Shown here piece by piece: positions 60,401 to 64,000 of a stretch of DNA of 64,000 nt. Under the pieces are notes generated by a model. That model saw only the letters and a program-made list of their open reading frames with translations. It made no database searches and had not been told where the DNA came from. The stretch covers positions 372,001-436,000 of the forward strand of contig JAPWJX010000003.1 of NCBI GenBank assembly GCA_028283855.1, read 5' to 3'. The position numbers and the translations under genes were made by a program. The DNA comes from Verrucomicrobium sp. (GTDB lineage Bacteria; Verrucomicrobiota; Verrucomicrobiia; Methylacidiphilales; GAS474). The stretch's first letter is position 1. Each line of letters begins with the position of its first letter.

Positions 60401-61487
60401 TGCCGTCGCCCGCGGTCGTTTCACTCACGGCGATGGAGCCGGTGTTGGTGACGCGCAGCGCGCTTGCGGAACTCGCGGTATTTTCCAGGCGAATGCCGTA
60501 GGCGCCCCCGCCCGATCCCACCACGGAAATCAGCCCGTCGTTCTCCACCTGCATTGAACTTCCCTCCCCGACAGTGATGCCCGTCGCCGAGGCCGTGCTG
60601 CCGCTTTGGTTTTGCACGTAAATCGATCCGCCCAGCGCGTTCAAAACCGTCTTCGACGCGCCCACGCTCGTCGCGGCTATCGCAAACGTTCCGCTACCGG
60701 AAAGAGGGTTGGCCGCCGTTCCCAGTTGTCCGGTGTTGGTGATGTAGAGGTTTCCCTTCCCGCCATTTAACGACAGGCCCTCCGCCCCGCCCCCTTGGCT
60801 GTTGACGACGAGAATCGTTCCGCTGTTGGAGGCGTAGGTATCGAACGCGCCGCCCCCCTCCGTGACGAAGGCGCGAGCCGAATCGCCGGAGCCCCCCGTC
60901 AAATTGATCGTGCCTGAATTGCTGAGCGTCACCGCACCGGAACCGACGTTCACCGCGTCCACCGTGTTCAGGAACCCATTGCTGATGACCAGCGTTATGG
61001 TGCCGGTATTGATGAGAGTGATGGGGACAACCGCGTTCGTGTCGTACACCGTTCCGTAAATCGCGTTGTTGCCGGTGTTGGTCTGCGAGATCGAACCCCC
61101 ATTGACGATTTCGATGGCGCCGGTGGTCCCGGAGGCGTTGAGATTGATCCATCCCACCAGCGAAACGCCTGACGCGGTCGTCACGACATCGTTTCCGGCG
61201 CTGCTGTTGGCGATGCCTCCATTGATCGTCACCGTCCCGGTCACCACGATATTCGTGGTGCTTCCGTCACTGGCGCCCTGAACACCATCGATCGTTCCCG
61301 ATGTCGTCGTGTTCGTCGTCGAGCCGGCGCCATTATTTACAATTTCCGGATTGGAACCCGTTGTGTTGGACCAATCTGCGGCAAATCCTACATCCCCGAG
61401 AGACAAAAATGCCGCCCCCACGGAAAATAGTGCTATTTTCCGAATCTTAACCATCCCTTTTTCGGCCCATGATCGGAAGGAGTGCAA
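40488..61487 (-). CDS. Giant autotransporter, 5' part: signal peptide, passenger modules 1, 2 and start of 3
   Basis: A ~7,000-codon frame. TTG 61487 was chosen because AGGAGG lies 8 nt upstream; GTG 61493 (2 nt from it) and ATG 61454 are alternatives. The signal peptide is MVKIRKIALFSVGAAFLSLGDVGFAA. The rest is an uninterrupted beta-solenoid of V-x-N-x-G repeats rich in Gly, Ala, Asn, Thr and Ser; I noticed no Cys. Three modules each open with DWS-x2-TG: residue 40, 2725 (nt 53321) and 5656 (nt 44528), numbered from GTG. Modules 1 and 2 close with a cap (ITGIIDGNF, LNINLTGL, GTNTYVYQDFTGVTY). The frame ends at LIRDRHSR where the shift occurs. Likely surface adhesin; ligand unknown. Confidence 0.87.
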   Translation of the reverse strand: MHSFRSWAEKGMVKIRKIALFSVGAAFLSLGDVGFAADWSNTTGSNPEIVNNGAGSTTNTTTSGTIDGVQGASDGSTTNIVVTGTVTINGGIANSSAGNDVVTTASGVSLVGWINLNASGTTGAIEIVNGGSISQTNTGNNAIYGTVYDTNAVVPITLINTGTITLVISNGFLNTVDAVNVGSGAVTLSNSGTINLTGGSGDSARAFVTEGGGAFDTYASNSGTILVVNSQGGGAEGLSLNGGKGNLYITNTGQLGTAANPLSGSGTFAIAATSVGASKTVLNALGGSIYVQNQSGSTASATGITVGEGSSMQVENDGLISVVGSGGGAYGIRLENTASSASALRVTNTGSIAVSETTAGDGTGIVVEDYSTNAAIDVSNSGAITATGVAYNVSGVEAIRVVSWNTNTTGAITITNTAAIGATGLGANDATAAISAANLGTGSVFVSNAGDITVSNAVGGGISGISAQAGGALLVSNTGSISGIGANRSYGIQAIGHTGGTTIVNDGAITATGGAAAWGIYATGDSAAAVSVWNGDSITAVSAGAGQAAGIDLTNASGAIQVVNDGSIAASNTRTTNNAGAVGVNAYISNTNASGSIDITNTGTVSASTQGPSLGAIAFRANNQGQGDVSMLNTGTILVPNFVGGTNSSVGAWLTARTGSVFFTNTGAIGSAAEMSSGVLNIGLSGSGAAGAYVENAVGGTIYGTSAAINLNGGAVVLNNAGSLYAQGGAVALTGTTVTATNSGLIEAGSGIQVSTFNIATLYNSGTITATNYAGINVQSSGTGIATVTNAGTISAGLFGIVAVNYDGTAGSDTGTLIVRNQGSISVASTADASAGIFMAAPQQGYSFQGSLVAATNTGTISVTGSGPNTFYDILDSSFSPTGQLGNAYGGINTAGVSGISVENDADGQEALAVNAAGASVNATSTGTGDVVGIWVGNNQSSSGAVATNAGAVTAVATGGGAASGIVAVSAAEANVTNAATGTILARNTSSTSTVGALGIDVLISENPYVTGVIQIENAGSITAINDSSSSSGSAFAIRAIMSGSGAGVSVTNDGALTALSTNASYATGIDAEINDVWGGTLAVQNNGTITVIGMNNNATGIYAINHFTDPSAPVTVTNTGTIGATNIGNGQGVGVNLGNAGDATGSEIDFLNTGTISAVSSSSSAQGAVGVYAAQDGGAAESDVTLTNYGTVSVTAQGTNMVNGVYGVFASSVMGGADILNTNAVTVVALGGNAAGISGKSAMGSVNETNSGTITVSTSGNNGWGIYASGGDGAFIQALNTSSGVILSQGNGGGYYGIQAVSSGDGTVVLSNAGHITVSGTNVFDDGLVAQDGGGSGAFEVYNSGTVSATNFSGDEANGMWIHNLGTGGVTATNSGTITVYGGGVAEAVGIKVMPGTASDVFLSNSGNISVESANSGGAEGFYAITSKNIVATNTGTLMIMATNGGAPAGIDVNAGGTITINNSGRIGTAANALTGNQPYGVYAWGAGAVLVENVSGGEIYVQSLSGTAYGVYAATTDTLAGGTMQMNNAGIIVVVGANATTYGIAVRNTSASGSDAVSVTNTGSVTVSNSNLGRGISALQSGLGVVTVVNETGALIDVRGTQAYGMTAISSNTGAANGLVSVVNRGTVDAEYLGINAQNLGGNGVTVSNLGVLSASGPIDGVGGFGIRAYGSGGAGLVSVLNDGSITVTNDYGEAIDARNGGSGGISVTNSATGSIQTAALAAFPAWGIGATLTGTGAVHLLNEGTISILSSGGGAQGIQAWISNTADSDVLTASNVGSITVSDTNGGAASGISLVHQGTGGLTADNAGTISVAATNGGAYGIAATGGGTIDVTNEAGAQIASSSSGSAATLGINITETAAAAVNVLNAGTILTSNTGSSTAFNNSAIQVNSTGGGVTTVINTGSLGTAANPLYASDAAYDFGVYIRSGAAATFDNQGSLIMEQGNGTGAVLGVQMANAVGGTQTLLNEGTISVDSLASNQTHGVGVYLYGGTGDVIISNTGTIEALGAGGSFATAVDGEIYGSGVGATRIYNSGTLSATNTGSGSSAYGVYASSGSGTVEMTNDGTIGVSAVGAVYGVDAVGGADLTVVNTGTNSVSSTSNTAYGISAAIASGSSAGALTVSNSGVVDASGGGSVLGIAATNAGTGAVTVSNTGSVTVGQPSGTGLFAAGVQVINSNAASTSAVEIFNGGSIAVTNGESRGITVDQYGLGGVSVVNAAGASIYDNANNNYGIIAINHNTNASTGLMSVSNAGDITVLDYRGIYAENAGGGGVAVDNQGTLSVLGWYGDGGAQGIMALADSGSGAAVVTNGGTITVVGGQGWGIDAESGGTGGVFLTNTATGTIQVASGWGAAAALHGVIGGDGELVISNAGSLVSVGDGAGAYGIQALNTNASSAGAMAVSNTGTISVSETNGGTATGIDAESAGTGAVAVVNDGAITAEGAGAYGIKAWLTNAAATNGVSVTNYGVIQALDPGATAYGIDAETAGTGGVTVLSTNSITAIGDGGNGYGIYASASNTNAGAPVAVTNLGSLAASDTNGGAAYGVFAQNAGGAVVVTNAATVTSTGSGAGANYGVYAVSSSGDAVTVVHSGSITTSGSGGGTNYGIYASSTGAVTVVVTGNIDAGASGYAIAVGGSASTAVSVTLAGAPMTITGIIDGNFSSSTPSNSYLNINLTGLTPTERAAVISYLTANQNSGTLVIGTNTYVYQDFTGVTYSFGLSDWSNSTGYVPSVVTNGAGVTTNLTTNGAIDMVRGAGDGSTTNISLTGTAVVTGSPASGTANAAIYNASDSGVTVTTAGTAAIDASGGAGGGIKVTGLATGNGAIFISNGAAITATNVGATAFGIWAAAANTNGTAGTGAVTVSNAGAMTVSSTGGNTVYGISAQGGGAVAVVNDGALSLTNQTGGSITGILSASSGGSGTVTNNGTVTVTGGSAGAFTGISAMSAGSAAGTIVNNGGVNVIGTSGVVTGMQLVTTNGLATVSNLGSIYAQGGSSGFNVIVSGTGGMAAYNGAGATITALGGQGMYLSDSGASGTASVTNAGTITDAIGAGISMDSTVNVTFDNQGGGVISAGTGARFNMSGSSAFLGGNEGTIAFSSLGLSVANSGSGAITFSNTGTMTNAGAGTAISIVDSSTGTTGLLSVTNAGTISQSTGNNIVATNYGTGGVYVLNSGTNMLSGSSGSTGILARGAQGGTTTLVNSGVLSVIETGSAALGGLAYNFRTGATGLVSVTNAGSVVVQGGSNTDASYWGGQNITSATGLDVENWGDGGVLVAGQTGSSISVTNSGTGTAYGIYAYGAGGAVTVSNMGATSVFDNGGSAYGIQVVNAGTGVTTVATGNISVAMNNLAINLDSAVGLAIWQTNAANANQLAFTNAAGTTISVLETNGTLAGYGVYATNAGSGGMSLVNAGTIAVTNVSVGGTNINAGFLGGLYATNGGAGSIFVSNGGTISVAMSQASGAFLNTMDAGITAQNSGGGGVTVSNTGAIQMTPNVYSSDAYGIRALINAATNASAIQVYNSGPVSLVSIGHGTLYGIDAETAGTGAVSVRNDGSISVNSEGGYGIVALNSNTGATGLVAVTNGGSITVAVRNTTSPSMGIAAGNAGTGGVSVVTLAGSSLTINDASYFNDAVTGIRAYNSATNSTGSVVVSNAGVLTIADAGGWATAAIGIDASTAGLGTVSVVTTNVTMYAFNTTNGYAASGTAVRLAQSNAANTNRLAFTNTAGTTLSVLETNATAASYGVYATNAGSGGISLVNAGSVLTTNIGTIGTNTTTLSGMYASSGSGAGAVFLSNSGTVTSYSSAAVGSLIGLGLYGESYGTGSVTLINDGTIRVTGGGNLTSLGNGAGLAGYIGNAASTGLLTATNTGTIVAAGGAPASGISLINMGLGGVSAYNSGNITVSVTYPKGIYAAESNTASTGAVTITNAGNVTMNSFWAAQLMWAQNLGSGGISVVNGAGASLIGTNGYYVSGIIAVETNAATNSAVFVSNAGTINLQGNYTTMGIDAESSGSGGVAVSNTGSITSTSYGTGTGIYARGTGSGAVTVNTLAGSSLQMNANGGGAQIGIQALGTSSGGVAVSNLGALNIGISNGGTGDSIGIDAESSGTGAVTVVTTNISIVVSGNGTNAGSGTAVKMVQSNAANTNQLAFTNTVGRTLSILETNSTTAGYGVYLANAGTAGISLSNGGTVTATNIVGTTATNASLYGLYATNTGNGAVTVSNTGVVSVYNQVTATNVQIGAAVGIDAETAGTGAVKLVNTTNVSVTGGQGVSTSTPALYPVAALLAVSSNGGASGLVSVTNSGALSLSMTNPVGNFTLQGGIVAANLGGGGVDVLNTGAITVTSTQVYTTLQLPAIMVTNAGSGTVNVSNAGTLTLAGNGTGVMVYGGSNSGALTVSNTGAIASTVVSGSGIQITNSANSAIRVFNSGNMGGSASINRGGIFVTEGNAAATALVDITNTGAISNAAYGIRVSEAGTSAAGAGVSILNTGALNTIGYSSIYASSGGAPIAITNYGALVTTSAGGAASSYGIYAVNAGAGAVTVLNTNTIALSSLSPGAAIDAENAGTGAVNVLNSGALSVSNPYASAAGVSNNTNLYGSLSGLVAAENGTGSTGLLSVTNTGAINVLNAAATNTGSGILATNAGTGGVWLSNTAAVTVTNLGGLTSTLGSTSKGINVSGVSGTTGAITVSNLGTVSVANLVTTNAAIGSAVGVDVLMGGLGAVTVVTTNVSVVLSGTAGDNAAAWGVRLQQLAGTNTNQLAFSNTATITVLETNTTGTSYGLSMVNSGSAGISAVNTGAVTVANVGGNAALMGVYLNNSGPGAVTMTNTGSVNVSSGGSVYGVNIASGGNGISVVNQAGATVTVSGGTGLAVAGTGTSGTTTILNAGSISNNGTGNAILASAANDLLIDNQAAGNLYTATFVGAGITAQGIGAGLVTVSNEGTIRAATSAIVVNQGVTGGAVTVVNSGSLTNFNTDTGRGIQIISGGTNAATVLNTGAILAHGMGIQVQETNTAATGDVTVSNTGSVQVSGINAGRVYSIDVENSGLGRTVLTNTANLAISATGNGVNTNSATAIQLIQSSASNTNQLAFTNAAGTTLSVLETNGTIAGYGIVASSAGSGGILVSNGGTIAITNVASTTTGGNVTGISATESGSGAVTVSNAGGISAVTTGTNNSFGIATVNSGSGGVNVYNTGGITSTGDAAYGVSLSGGSGGAVLANAGSITVTGRAGALGLSAIGTGAGAVTVSNSGSISVTDSPSVTWGIQAQNAATGGTGLVSITNSGAVQTLSGSTNYGLYAANLGSGGVDVENQAAGTITATANGGIAYGIYATNAGDLATVSNAAQVNASAASGAAYAIDVESSGTNGLAVYNSGALTARGIGAYGLRAIQSSSAATGALTVVNYGAIQALDPGAAAYGIDAETAGTGGVTVLNTNTITAIGDGGNGYGIYALDSNAGTNGQVFVNNSGVLSVSDTNGGSASGIVAHNVGGSVSVSNAAAITATGSGSGNNYGIYAVSDSGDAVTVLTSGSITASGSGSGKNYGIYASSTGAITVVVSSDIDAGASGYAIAVGGSADTAVSVTLAGVPMSITGIIDGNFTSSTPTDSYLHINLTGLSASDIAAAITYINAHQNAGTLVIGTNTYVYQDFTGVTYHFGDSDWSSTTGSDPEIVANGAGATINITTSGSIDALRGAADGSTTNISLIGTATVTGAPTGPQNGAIYNATDGNQTVTTTNTAAIDVSGGGASGIFVQGLSTGNGSITVSNGARITDTNATASMAAILATAMGTNGIYGSGAVTVSNGAALSVSSLTGSAYGIVAASGTGAVTISNTGALAIGAIGASSGSIGLQASIAGTNSTNSINIYNTGAIAMQAYGNVTAIAAQNAGLGGISIYNSGAISEATSIYSVVNGIYAVNANTNSTGAVSVTNAGSIENSAGLNSGGYGIYLQNNGSGGVTFLNTAAGQITNNVVGLTILNTSGTGNINVTNQGNFDGGQGVMMWISNTVASVAVNVTNTGTIGNRHNDILVYSTGNIFVTNSGTLNSGYNGTDEARIGAFETGAGSVTLSNSSTIYNRGNGMYAVSSLTGSNGLVSVNNSGTMVNQLTGLGSTSYLKSIAATNSGTGGVSVTNNGLIYSLAPVVLDYGIDAMSGVGAISIVNTGSIGTAANAIFGYGAYGISASGQGAVTIQTTAGSQINVVSSNGASAIGAYGIYAMAADTVSGGALNVTNAGTITVAGNSGGASSRGILAWNTNVAGTDAVTVLNSGVITINPGAAGEDTVSIDARNAGLGALTVTNTAALNAGRWNITALITNAANTNTVFVSNTATLSPGNAYYGGGISAQTTGTGGVTVFNSGGISGQEAYSFTNILAKATGTGTTGLVAVTNSGALSSSVFNPSDVGIDAENAGAGGVWVSNTGAITEQGLGTGTGGAVIGINALNTGSASTGSVTVTNLANVSAYGTNGPSATAVDIETAGLGSVSLVTTAATSYAATAGLAATGGASATGIKLAQSNALNTNTLALTIGSPVTVTQYSGAGTAYGIQLTNAGSGGTLLTNTGTVLVSNIVTTLPNAGDTIYGLYARNGSGTGSVSISNGGAVTAAATKSIYAGNLSPQIIYALYAENSGTGAVTVTNSAALTATISGFADWTDRTVDILAQNLNTLSTGLVSVGNSGTLTFSGGDNMVSSGIIAKNIGRGGVAVTNTASMSGLYVEGVIGILAFEAATGTTGLVSVSNTGSITASGANRAGNTGLYAQSSPYSATFIDAENAGSGGVQVVNTGAISGTFSGGAVMGTAGIYAQSLGSGALSVSNTGLIVFSGGTAGQFVGIDAEQSGTGGVSVSTTNISINVSNALATTAASGTAVQIVQSNLANTNQLAFTNTAGNTLSIVSTNATGALYGVNMTNNGSGGSSLVNAGTISISNLDALSTNAVTWSSYGLSLVGSNSAAATGAWNVSNGGTITLNISATGTTNQILQNEAGILVRHAGGGDVAVTNTGVVALIRDRHSR
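44528..45370 (-). repeat. Module-junction repeat, copy 2 (end of module 2)
   Basis: About 840 bp strongly resembling 53321-54165 at DNA level. It encodes GAIQALDPGAAAYGIDAETA through the cap ITGIIDGNF...YVYQDFTGVTY and the first residues of the next module. Confidence 0.8.
53321..54165 (-). repeat. Module-junction repeat, copy 1 (end of module 1)
   Basis: Partner of 44528-45370. Equivalent DWS codons are 8,793 bp apart, a multiple of three, so recombination between the copies would remove or add one whole module in frame. Confidence 0.8.
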
Positions 61488-61495
61488 GGTCACTC

Positions 61496-61501
61496 CCTCC
61501 T
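61496..61501 (-). promoter_or_regulatory. Shine-Dalgarno site AGGAGG of the giant gene
   Basis: Perfect AGGAGG, 8 nt before TTG 61487 and only 2 nt before GTG 61493. The spacing favours the TTG start. Confidence 0.6.
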
Positions 61502-61588
61502 TTCGTAACTCGCTGATTTAATGAGACTTATTTCTCTTAATTCCTAGATGGCCCCTCACGCTTAGGGGGGGTGAGTACGTGATTGGGC

Positions 61589-61617
61589 CATATAGGTCTC
61601 TCTATTGAGCAATTCAA
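61589..61617 (-). promoter_or_regulatory. Promoter of the giant autotransporter gene
   Basis: On the minus strand: -35 TTGAAT (61617-61612), 17-bp spacer, -10 TATATG (61594-61589); each 4 of 6 to consensus. The predicted leader is ~95 nt and can fold around CTCAC/GTGAG (61571-61575 region). The 237-bp gap is visibly more A/T-rich than the flanks. Identical GGGTGAGTA 9-mers at 61569-61577 and 61633-61641 flank the promoter. Confidence 0.55.
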
Positions 61618-61732
61618 AAGCCACCCTCCCAAGGGTGAGTATTATTAGGAAACGTTATCAGCAACGCTTCTTTCCGATTAGAATTCCTAATTCAACCGGG
61701 CACACCTCATTACGAGGCGCTTTTGCAAGAAA

Positions 61733-61748
61733 CCGCGCTTAAGCGCGG
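61733..61748. other. Hairpin with the yajQ stop codon in its loop
   Basis: Perfect 16-bp palindrome CCGCGCTTAAGCGCGG. The mRNA tetraloop TTAA ends in the yajQ stop codon. It is followed by TTTCTT on the minus strand, so it may act as a terminator. Confidence 0.65.
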
Positions 61749-62224
61749 AAGTTTTTGAAGCCGAGCGCGACGGGAAATTCCTGCGCGCGGAGGGCGGCGA
61801 TGACGGCCTGGAGGTCGTCCCGGTTCTTTCCGGTGACGCGGACTTCCTGGCCCTGGATCTGGGCCTGGACCTTGAGCTTGGTCGCCTTGACGGCGGCGGT
61901 GACCTGTTTGGCGATGTCCCCTTCCATCCCCTGTTTGACGGCCAGAGTCTGGCTGGCTTTGCCGGTGGAGGAGACCTCCGCGGGCTTGCGCTCGATGTTT
62001 TTCAGGCTCACGTTGCGCCGGGCCAGCTTGCCCAGGACGACTTCCTCCAGCGCCTTGAGCTTGAAGCCGTCGACGGCGCGGAGCTTGATCTCGTTCTTTT
62101 CGTGGACGATTTCCGCGCCCGCGTCCTTGAAGTCGAAGCGGGTGGCGATTTCCTTGCGGGCCTGGTCGAGGGCGTTGATGACCTCGGCCTCGTCGACCTC
62201 GGAAACGACGTCGAAGGACGGCAT
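61739..62224 (-). CDS. yajQ: YajQ-family nucleotide-binding protein
   Basis: A 161-residue cytoplasmic protein of the YajQ family; Xanthomonas and Pseudomonas members bind cyclic di-GMP. It begins MPSFDVVSEVDEAEVINALDQ and contains ATRFDFKDAGAEIV, AVKQGMEGDIAKQV and KVQAQIQGQEVRVTGKNRDDLQAVIAALR, all typical, with a normal length. The ATG at 62224 aligns with the family start; the longer open frame overlaps infA. Third gene of prc-infA-yajQ, 19 nt after infA. Confidence 0.95.
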   Translation of the reverse strand: MPSFDVVSEVDEAEVINALDQARKEIATRFDFKDAGAEIVHEKNEIKLRAVDGFKLKALEEVVLGKLARRNVSLKNIERKPAEVSSTGKASQTLAVKQGMEGDIAKQVTAAVKATKLKVQAQIQGQEVRVTGKNRDDLQAVIAALRAQEFPVALGFKNFRA

Positions 62225-62243
62225 GGGAAAAGAGGGGCGGCGC

Positions 62244-62525
62244 CTAGCGGCGGCGGCGCTGCGGCTGGCCGGGACGGCGGCGCGCGGCGGGGGCGTTCGG
62301 GTCGACGGGGCGGTCGAGGCGGAAGAGGATGCGGGCCTTTTCCAGGTCGTGCGGGGACATCTCCAGCTTGACCCGGTCGCCGTGGGTGAGGCGGACGAAG
62401 TGCTTGCGCATTTTGCCGGAAATGTGGGCCAGGACCACGTGCTTGTTGTCCAGCTCCACGCGGAACATCGTCCCGGGCAAGATGGTGATGATCTTGCCCT
62501 CCAGTTCAATCATGTTTTCCGACAT
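62244..62525 (-). CDS. infA: Translation initiation factor IF-1 with Arg-rich tail
   Basis: OB-fold factor that binds the 30S A site during initiation. The core (residues 5-70: [53 protein letters not shown]) is canonical. The protein has 93 residues instead of about 72, with a Pro/Arg-rich extension ([22 protein letters not shown] in pieces) at 71-93. ATG 62525 was chosen to give [10 protein letters not shown]; the internal Met5 is possible. Between prc and yajQ on one strand. Confidence 0.94.
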   Translation of the reverse strand: MSENMIELEGKIITILPGTMFRVELDNKHVVLAHISGKMRKHFVRLTHGDRVKLEMSPHDLEKARILFRLDRPVDPNAPAARRRPGQPQRRRR

Positions 62526-62567
62526 CGGACGGGGATGCTGCCCGGAAAGGCCGCGGGGCGTCAACAA

Positions 62568-64000
62568 CTACCGCTTCGGCTTCTCGCCCGCGGAGAGGGA
62601 GTTGTAGTCGCCGAAGATGTTGACCGTCTCGTCCAGATCGACGTCGCGCGCGATGGCGGTCGGGGAGTTGCCGCCCGCGTCCTCCTCGTCCTCGATCCCC
62701 TCGGCGGCGGGGCTGTGGCCGTTCTTCGGCTTTTCCTTCTTGTCCTTGGCGTCCTTGGGCGGGGTGGCGCGGGTGACCGGCTTGGGGGACTCCCCCTTTT
62801 CCAGCATGGTCAGGTCCAGGACGTAGACCTTGTGGTTGGAGGGGGGCAGGGAGGCCAGCTCCTTGTCCCGCTTTTCCTTGAGGTCCTTCGACTGGTCCCG
62901 CTCGGCGCGGCGCTTGTCCAGGTTGAGGGAGAGGGTCTTGTCCGTCATCCGCTGGCGCAGGAGGGCGATCTCCTGCTTGAGGTAGTCGAACTCCGGGTTC
63001 TTCCCGATGCGGGCCACGGAGCGGTCCTGCAGCGTTTTGACGAAGGGGCACGGGGGCGTCAGGCGCTTGAACTTGGCCGGTTCCACCTGGTCGGGCGGCA
63101 GGGCGTTGGGGAGCGTCGCCTCGCCGATCGGAAGGTAGTCTTCCAGGGAGGGCAGGACGATGTCGGAGGAGACGCCCTTGTATTGCGTCGTGTCGCCGGT
63201 GATGCGGTAGAACTTCTGCACGGTCAGCTTCAGCTCGCCCGGATCGCTGGTGAAGCCCCAGTTGATGTCCTTCAGGTTGATGAGGGTCTGCACCGTCCCC
63301 TTGCCGAAGGTGGTCTTGTCCCCGACGACCAGCGCGCGGCCGTAATCCTGGAGCGCCGCGGCGACGATTTCCGAGGCGGACGCGCTCGACTTGCCCGCCA
63401 TGACGATGAGGGGGCCGGTCCAGGTCAGGTTCTGGTCGGTGATGGGGAAGGCCTTCACGACGCCCTGGGGGTTCTTCACCTGCACGACGGGGCCGCGCGG
63501 GACGAAGATGGAAATGAGCTGGATGGCTTCTTCCAGGATGCCGCCGCCGTCCCGCCGCAGGTCCAGGATGAGGCCGTCGATCTTCTCCTCCTTGAGGCGG
63601 TCGATCAGGCGGGCGACGTCGTTGGCCGCCCCCTCGTAAAACTCCGGCAGGATGACGACGCCGCAGCGCTGCACGGTCCCGTTCGGGCCCTGGCGCTCGT
63701 AGATGCGGGCCTTGGCCTTCTGCTCGGTCAGCTTCACCTCGTCGCGAACCAGGGTGACGTCGTGGCGGACGCCCTCGGCGGCGTCGGAGGGAAGGATGGT
63801 CAGCGTCACCTTCGTGTTCCGCTCGCCGCGGATCATCTCGACGACCTTGGCCAGCTTCATGTCGATGACGTCGACGGGCTTGCCCCCCTCCTGGGTGACG
63901 GCGACGATGCGGTCGTTCGCCTTCAGGCGGCCGTCCAGGTCGGCCGGGCCGCCGGGGACCAGGCTGACGATGGTGGGGTAGCCGTCCTCCGTCTTGAGGA
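62568..64000 (-). CDS. prc: Carboxy-terminal processing protease Prc/Tsp (partial)
   Basis: Periplasmic S41 Ser-Lys protease that degrades tagged or misfolded envelope proteins. 477 codons are visible; the N-terminus lies beyond the right edge. In order: a PDZ domain (GYPTIVSLVPGGPADLDGRL, GKPVDVIDM), then the protease domain with GLILDLRRDGGGILEEAIQL, VMAGKSSASASEIVAAALQDY (nucleophile Ser) and GDKTTFGKGTVQ (general-base Lys), and a C-terminal Tsp-type region (LRQRMTDKTLSLNLDKRRAERD, KVYVLDLTMLEKGE) with an acidic tail. First visible gene of prc-infA-yajQ, 42 nt before infA. Confidence 0.94.
   Translation of the reverse strand, partial: LKTEDGYPTIVSLVPGGPADLDGRLKANDRIVAVTQEGGKPVDVIDMKLAKVVEMIRGERNTKVTLTILPSDAAEGVRHDVTLVRDEVKLTEQKAKARIYERQGPNGTVQRCGVVILPEFYEGAANDVARLIDRLKEEKIDGLILDLRRDGGGILEEAIQLISIFVPRGPVVQVKNPQGVVKAFPITDQNLTWTGPLIVMAGKSSASASEIVAAALQDYGRALVVGDKTTFGKGTVQTLINLKDINWGFTSDPGELKLTVQKFYRITGDTTQYKGVSSDIVLPSLEDYLPIGEATLPNALPPDQVEPAKFKRLTPPCPFVKTLQDRSVARIGKNPEFDYLKQEIALLRQRMTDKTLSLNLDKRRAERDQSKDLKEKRDKELASLPPSNHKVYVLDLTMLEKGESPKPVTRATPPKDAKDKKEKPKNGHSPAAEGIEDEEDAGGNSPTAIARDVDLDETVNIFGDYNSLSAGEKPKR

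Noticed and set aside
34078-61487. CRISPR array or non-coding minisatellite suggested by the dense repeats
   Set aside because: Repeats are imperfect, in-frame and multiples of codons, with no constant repeat-spacer pattern.

Overview
The window is high-GC DNA from a Gram-negative bacterium. An outer membrane is implied by an OprB-type porin, a TolC/NodT-type outer-membrane lipoprotein and a type V autotransporter beta-barrel. The gene complement and the giant VTNSG-repeat autotransporter would fit a Verrucomicrobiota or related PVC-group genome, but that assignment is inference. No rRNA, CRISPR array, phage or insertion sequence was recognised.

Layout. (1) 1-10.7 kb is a glycerol/dihydroxyacetone locus on the minus strand: glpK, glpD, an OprB porin, glpF, an intrinsic terminator, then dhaK, dhaL and a PTS-fused dhaM that runs off the left edge. 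AraC- and Rrf2-type regulators diverge from it. The intergenic region holds two TTTGGCAAA boxes and a GGTTACcGTAACC palindrome. (2) 10.7-15.6 kb is a tripartite EmrAB/TolC-like efflux operon led by a TetR repressor. Its promoter carries two near-identical 18-bp palindromes and probably gives a leaderless mRNA. (3) 15.6-25.1 kb is mostly housekeeping: a CLC transporter with a WXXGXW-repeat small protein, queA, tRNA-Ala(GGC), a thioredoxin-like protein, an HD hydrolase, ltaE, a methyltransferase, an alcohol dehydrogenase with a Tat-like leader, and a CDF metal exporter. (4) 25.1-34 kb holds glmS with an apparent frameshift, a 580-bp intergenic region with an inverted pair of ~114-bp repeats, then glgC, a MEMO1-family gene, gltX-pgsA-der (ATGA overlaps), a small secreted protein and an EVE-domain protein. 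(5) 34.1-61.5 kb, over 40% of the window, is one autotransporter gene of about 27.4 kb. It now reads as two ORFs (about 7,000 and 2,137 codons) overlapping by GTGA. With one base restored it encodes about 9,136 residues: signal peptide, three tandem passenger modules of roughly 2,700-3,100 residues, and a single C-terminal beta-barrel. (6) 61.7-64 kb is a prc-infA-yajQ operon.

How it fits together. Region 1 can take glycerol in (porin, GlpF), phosphorylate and oxidise it (GlpK, GlpD), and phosphorylate dihydroxyacetone with PEP through DhaKLM. Region 2 is a self-regulated drug or solvent pump. The most unusual content is the giant modular autotransporter. Next are recurring sequence-level signals: stop codons placed in the tetraloop of GC hairpins, C/A-rich leaders lacking Shine-Dalgarno sites, a hairpin abutting the glmS start codon, and the paired intergenic repeats.
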